Source of the DNA: a bacterium
GTDB taxonomy: Bacteria; Thermosulfidibacterota; Thermosulfidibacteria; Thermosulfidibacterales; Thermosulfidibacteraceae
Assembly: GCA_027037155.1 (NCBI GenBank)
Contig: JALWBK010000103.1
Location: 1-11,007 of the forward strand
DNA length: 11,007 bases
Reading direction: 5' to 3'
The notes beneath the pieces are model-generated. The model saw only the letters and a program-made list of their open reading frames with translations, had not been told where the DNA came from and did not search any database. The position numbers and the translations under genes are program-made. Position 1 is the stretch's first letter; each line of letters opens with the position of its first letter. Below, piece after piece: positions 8,032 to 11,007 of this stretch.

Positions 8032-8492
8032 AGGAGCCGGTGGGGGTCAGCCTCTGTCTTTTAGGGATTCCCTGCCGGTATAATGGTGGACATAAGCAGA
8101 TGAAGGGGTTGGAGCGCTTTTTGGAGCGCTTCAGCCCCGTTCCCTTTTGTCCAGAACAGCTTGCAGGTCTTTCCACCCCCAGGGTTCCCGTTCAGTTCTA
8201 TGGAGGTGATGCCAGGGCTGTACTTGAGGGTAGGGCAAGGCTGATAGATGAAAAGGGAAAAGATCTGACAGAGCTCTATATTACCGGATGTGAAAGGGCC
8301 TTGAGGCTTGTAACTCTGCTTGGCTTGAAGAGGCTCTTCTTGAAGGAGAAGAGTCCCTGCTGTGGAGTGAACGTGGTGTGGGTAGAGGGACGCACAACAG
8401 AGGGCACAGGTCTTTTAAAGGCGTTGATTGAAGGTAGAGGACTTGATATTGAAGTGTTTGTGGGAGACGTTTTTGATGGAGAGAGCCTTTGA
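8028..8492 (+). CDS. DUF523/TudS-family [4Fe-4S] desulfidase-like protein
   Basis: This 154-residue protein has the complete DUF523 pattern: VSLCLLGIPCRYNGG (7-21), PFCPEQLAGLSTPRVPVQ (39-56), GKDLTELYITGCERAL (77-92) and LKEKSPCCGV (105-114). Characterised members (TudS) bind a [4Fe-4S] cluster through three cysteines and remove sulfur from thiouracil or 4-thio-UMP. Cys10, Cys41 and Cys112 (from SPCCG, where the family usually has SPSCG) match those three positions by spacing; Cys16 and Cys111 are additional. The cellular substrate here is unknown and the desulfidase role is inferred from family. The ATGA overlap with clpB and AAGGTGGAG 5 nt before the start indicate translational coupling. 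The stop overlaps the next gene's TTG start. Confidence 0.87.
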   Translation: MKEPVGVSLCLLGIPCRYNGGHKQMKGLERFLERFSPVPFCPEQLAGLSTPRVPVQFYGGDARAVLEGRARLIDEKGKDLTELYITGCERALRLVTLLGLKRLFLKEKSPCCGVNVVWVEGRTTEGTGLLKALIEGRGLDIEVFVGDVFDGESL

Positions 8493-9220
8493 TACCCATT
8501 AGAGATGAGAACCCAACGGAGACCACACCTTACGTTACCATAGCCTTAATTACCGCAAATGTTTTGGTCTTTCTTTGGGAGATCTCGCTTCCCAAGCCCG
8601 TTCTAAATCAGATTATCTACGCCTACGGAGCTGTTCCCCTAAGGATTATGACAGGTGGTAAGATCCCCATATCCTACTACCTTTATGGACATCACTTTCT
8701 TAGTGCCGCTCCTGTTCCTGTAACGCTCATCACCTGTATGTTTCTGCACGGTGGCTTTATGCATTTGGCGGGCAACATGCTCTTTCTTTGGATCTTTGGC
8801 AACAATGTAGAGGACATGCTTGGACACATCAGGTTTCTCATCTTCTACCTTCTTTGCGGGATACTCGCCACGCTGATACACAGTGCAGTGTACCCTCACT
8901 CTCCCATCCCTCTGATAGGCGCCAGTGGAGCCATTTCAGGGGTGCTTGGCGCTTACATGATACAGTTTCCCTGGGCGAAGGTGGAGACCCTGGTTTTCTT
9001 CTTTTTCTTCGTCACGATCATCAAGATACCTGCCGCGATCTTCATAGCCCTCTGGTTCTTCATGCAGTATCTGAACGGCCTTGCAGCCCTCACCGCTAAA
9101 ATGCCCACCGGCGTTGCCTGGTTTGCCCATATAGGCGGCTTTATATCCGGTATTGTGCTTTACAGGCTCTTTCCCAAGAGGGCTCGAAGGAGCTACAGAG
9201 TTACCTATTACATTGAGTAA
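8489..9220 (+). CDS. Rhomboid family intramembrane serine protease
   Basis: Rhomboids cleave transmembrane segments within the lipid bilayer. The 243-residue protein shows the six-helix bacterial core: TM segments at about 14-32, 78-103, 113-133, 141-160, 165-195 and 208-228. The first loop and TM2 contain FLHGGFMHLAGNM (85-97) with the conserved His87, His92 and Asn96. The catalytic Ser146 lies in GASGAISG (144-151) and the catalytic His214 in WFAHIGG (211-217), so the protease should be active. The N-terminus MIPIRDENPT is the family's standard opening, which supports the TTG start at 8489. That start sits in a TTGA overlap with the preceding stop, with GGAGAG about 5 nt upstream. The C-terminal tail after the last helix is short and basic. 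Substrates are unknown. Confidence 0.95.
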   Translation: MIPIRDENPTETTPYVTIALITANVLVFLWEISLPKPVLNQIIYAYGAVPLRIMTGGKIPISYYLYGHHFLSAAPVPVTLITCMFLHGGFMHLAGNMLFLWIFGNNVEDMLGHIRFLIFYLLCGILATLIHSAVYPHSPIPLIGASGAISGVLGAYMIQFPWAKVETLVFFFFFVTIIKIPAAIFIALWFFMQYLNGLAALTAKMPTGVAWFAHIGGFISGIVLYRLFPKRARRSYRVTYYIE

Positions 9221-9233
9221 TTACATTGAGTAA
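9208..9233 (+). repeat. Tandem 13-bp duplication across the rhomboid stop codon
   Basis: The 13-mer TTACATTGAGTAA occurs twice head to tail with no spacer (9208-9220 and 9221-9233). The first copy encodes the last residues of the rhomboid protein and its TAA stop; the second lies in the 32-nt gap before the convergent acetyltransferase gene. Because 13 is not a multiple of three, it looks like a simple slippage duplication. The gap holds no recognisable terminator hairpin. Confidence 0.95.
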
Positions 9234-9252
9234 AGTGGCTTGTTGGTGGGGA

Positions 9253-9741
9253 CTAAAGTTCTCTTTCCATGCGGGTCCAGATGCCTTTGGTGTATAACTC
9301 TTTGTAGCCTAACTTTTCGTAAAGATGTTTGGCACCCTGGTTTTTCTTACCCACCCACAGGCCCGATATCTTTAAATCCTTGCTGCGGAAGTATTCCAAG
9401 GCCCGTTTGATGAGCTTGCTCGCTATTCCCTTTCCTCTTGCTTCAGGGTCTACCACTAACTCGTGGATCTCACCCACGTTTCTTCCGCGGTTTATCCAGT
9501 TTGCATCGGTTGCTATAAAGCCCACAATTTTGCCGGTGTTATCCCTTGCTATAAAGAAGCCTTCGGGATCGTGCCTGATGAGCCACTTGAGATACCTTCT
9601 TATGGCGCTGTCTGATGTGTAGGCGTACTCTTCCATGCCAACGTACGATTTTTTGTACAGCTCAAGAAGCTGATCTATTACCGGTTCAATCTCTCTTAAG
9701 GGTTCTATGTTGACAGTTGACTTTTCCTCTTTGACCTTCAT
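9253..9741 (-). CDS. GNAT family N-acetyltransferase
   Basis: This 162-residue protein is a single-domain acetyl-CoA-dependent N-acetyltransferase. It shows the GNAT order: an N-terminal helix pair with LLELYKKSY (25-33), a strand with IVGFIATDA (72-80), then ELVVDPEARGKGIASKLIKR (94-113). That stretch contains the acetyl-CoA pyrophosphate-binding R-x-x-G-x-A motif (Arg102, Gly105, Ala107). The late motif LWVGKKNQGAKHLYEKLGYK (128-147) has the usual Asn and Tyr. The layout resembles RimI-like protein acetyltransferases, but the substrate could be a small amine or a protein lysine or N-terminus and cannot be told from sequence. The start overlaps the stop of the corrinoid-activator-like gene as ATGA (9738-9741), so the two are probably translated together. 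Confidence 0.92.
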   Translation of the reverse strand: MKVKEEKSTVNIEPLREIEPVIDQLLELYKKSYVGMEEYAYTSDSAIRRYLKWLIRHDPEGFFIARDNTGKIVGFIATDANWINRGRNVGEIHELVVDPEARGKGIASKLIKRALEYFRSKDLKISGLWVGKKNQGAKHLYEKLGYKELYTKGIWTRMEREL

Positions 9742-11007
9742 AGCTCCATTCCCTTTAGATACAGCTCCTGAAATTGCTCTTCTTCTGCTAATTGTATGAC
9801 GCTGACCCTATTTTTCAAGGTTTCCATATCTTGCCGGCACTGTTTTGATAGGATACTCCATTTGGCTCCCCACAAGGAGGTGTTGCCTAAGTAGGTGAAG
9901 TTGGCATCTTTGAGGTTGGGGAGGAATTTTAGTTCAATGAGCCACTCCTTCTTTAGGGCGCTTCCAAAGTTTCCCGCTATAAATACGGCCTTCACTTCTT
10001 CAGGTAACACGCGGGCCTTTTCAAGAAGTACCGATGCAGCTGCGTAGATAGCTGCCTTTGCAAGCTGGAGCTTGCGAATGTCTTGTTGATGTATAAAGAT
10101 GTGTCCGAAAGAATACTTTTCTCCTGTTAAGAGGGCCCCGTCTGAGGTGACAAAACCTCTTTTTTTAAGGGCATGAACTGCTGAAATTAAGCCAGAGCCG
10201 CAAAAGCCTATCTCGCCTTTGTTGCCTATGGTGTGGAAGGTGAGGTCTTCTTCCACCTCGTATATAGCTCCCTCCACTGCAGGGGTGCCCTTTTTGATGC
10301 CGAAGCCTTCAAAGACGGGTCCTGCCGGTGTGCTGGTTCCGTATAAGGTCTCTTCGGTTATGATGAACATCTCGGTGTTCGTGCCTACATCCATGGCAAG
10401 AAAAGGGAGCTCTTTCTCCTGCATAATGGAGGCCAAAAGCAGCGATAGGGCGTCTGAACCGAGAAATCCACCGATTTCAGGAAGTAGGATGCTCTGCTTG
10501 GCGTATCTTACGGTTATGTTACGAAACCCTTTAGCTCCTGTGGTGAATGGATAGTGCGCTAATCCTGATAGGTCTTCTTCAGCTAAGATTCCCGTTATTA
10601 CAGGATTTCCTGCTATTGAAAGCGCATCAATGTAGTCTTGGTGTTTGAGGTTTTCTTCAATGCGTTTCAGTAATGCATCTCTCATGGCTTCTCTTGTGGT
10701 GGGATTTAAAGCATGGTTGAGCCTGCTTATTACGTCGCTTCCCCACAGGTGTTGGGGATTCCAGAAGCTCACAATCTTTTCGCTTTTGCCCTTCTTTATG
10801 AGCATGTAAACCGTTGATGTGCCCACATCAACAGCGCTGTATCCCTCGTCAACGGGAATTGGTGGATCTATGGGAAAGGCTGTTTGTGGCATGTGTAGCT
10901 GAGGGAGGTGTCTGGGTGGACTTTGGGGTACGAGCACTGTGCAATCTGAGGTGATACGATGCTGGCAGGCCAGCCTTATTCCTTCCTTAATCTCATCAGG
11001 ACTAAGG
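9738..11007 (-). CDS. RACo-like ASKHA (DUF4445) corrinoid activation protein, 5' end outside window
   Basis: RACo proteins use a [2Fe-2S] domain and an ATPase domain to re-reduce corrinoid methyltransfer proteins from Co(II) to Co(I). The frame stays open to the window edge. Its first visible residues, LSPDEIKEGIRLACQHRI, match the end of a plant-type ferredoxin domain, including the last cluster Cys (codon 10965-10967). The GTG at 10935-10937 is therefore internal and the gene is 5'-truncated. In the 422 visible residues, a proline-rich linker (about 27-53) leads to phosphate-1 motif VDVGTSTVY (59-67). Then come GGFLGSDA (179-186), phosphate-2 motif MDVGTNTEM (205-213), GPVFEGFGIKKGTPAVEGAI (229-248), FCGSGLISAVHAL (268-280) and adenosine motif FIAGNFGSAL (342-351). 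The roughly 80-90-residue middle domain normally between linker and ATPase domain seems absent. Methyltransferase or corrinoid protein genes are not in view. The GNAT gene follows. Confidence 0.88.
   Translation of the reverse strand, partial: LSPDEIKEGIRLACQHRITSDCTVLVPQSPPRHLPQLHMPQTAFPIDPPIPVDEGYSAVDVGTSTVYMLIKKGKSEKIVSFWNPQHLWGSDVISRLNHALNPTTREAMRDALLKRIEENLKHQDYIDALSIAGNPVITGILAEEDLSGLAHYPFTTGAKGFRNITVRYAKQSILLPEIGGFLGSDALSLLLASIMQEKELPFLAMDVGTNTEMFIITEETLYGTSTPAGPVFEGFGIKKGTPAVEGAIYEVEEDLTFHTIGNKGEIGFCGSGLISAVHALKKRGFVTSDGALLTGEKYSFGHIFIHQQDIRKLQLAKAAIYAAASVLLEKARVLPEEVKAVFIAGNFGSALKKEWLIELKFLPNLKDANFTYLGNTSLWGAKWSILSKQCRQDMETLKNRVSVIQLAEEEQFQELYLKGMEL

Noticed and set aside
10935..10937. 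GTG as the start of the corrinoid-activator-like gene
   Set aside because: The frame continues to the edge and encodes the end of a ferredoxin domain with its last cluster Cys, so the gene is longer.

Overview
The window looks like part of a bacterial chromosome from a thermophilic, probably anaerobic and chemolithotrophic lineage. Proteins are rich in Lys, Glu and Ile, arginine codons are mostly AGG/AGA, and intergenic space is minimal. The ClpB is about 1,000 residues, a length I recall for Aquifex-type ClpB. A corrinoid-activator-like ASKHA protein points to anaerobic C1 or corrinoid metabolism. A relative of Aquificota, Thermosulfidibacterota or Thermodesulfobacteriota is a reasonable guess, but the sequence alone does not name the organism. 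I see no rRNA, tRNA, CRISPR array, insertion sequence or phage gene.

Positions 1-4869 (+ strand) hold one tightly packed run: secF (5' end outside the window), a small RNA polymerase omega subunit (rpoZ), a secreted family-5 solute-binding protein with no permease beside it, tsaD (tRNA t6A synthesis) and bioF (first committed step of biotin ring assembly). Genes overlap or are separated by at most 3 nt, so co-transcription is likely. The functions are mixed housekeeping (export, transcription, uptake, tRNA modification, cofactor synthesis) rather than one pathway.

Positions 4870-4971 are the only promoter-sized gap. It carries a weak sigma70-like promoter candidate, a degenerate inverted repeat and a very strong ribosome binding site. 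It precedes a second + strand operon (4972-9220): an N-terminally enlarged ClpB disaggregase, a TudS/DUF523 iron-sulfur desulfidase-like protein and a rhomboid membrane protease. These three are joined by ATGA and TTGA stop/start overlaps. Two of them deal with damaged or membrane proteins, so the set may be a stress or quality-control operon; that is inference.

Positions 9253-11007 (- strand) converge on the rhomboid gene. They encode a RACo-like ASKHA/DUF4445 protein, whose 5' end with most of a [2Fe-2S] domain lies beyond the right edge, and a GNAT acetyltransferase coupled to it by an ATGA overlap. The most interesting points are the enlarged ClpB N-terminal region with its aromatic DnaJ-like segment, the TudS-like gene sandwiched between clpB and a rhomboid, and the compact corrinoid-activator-like protein that appears to lack the usual middle domain.
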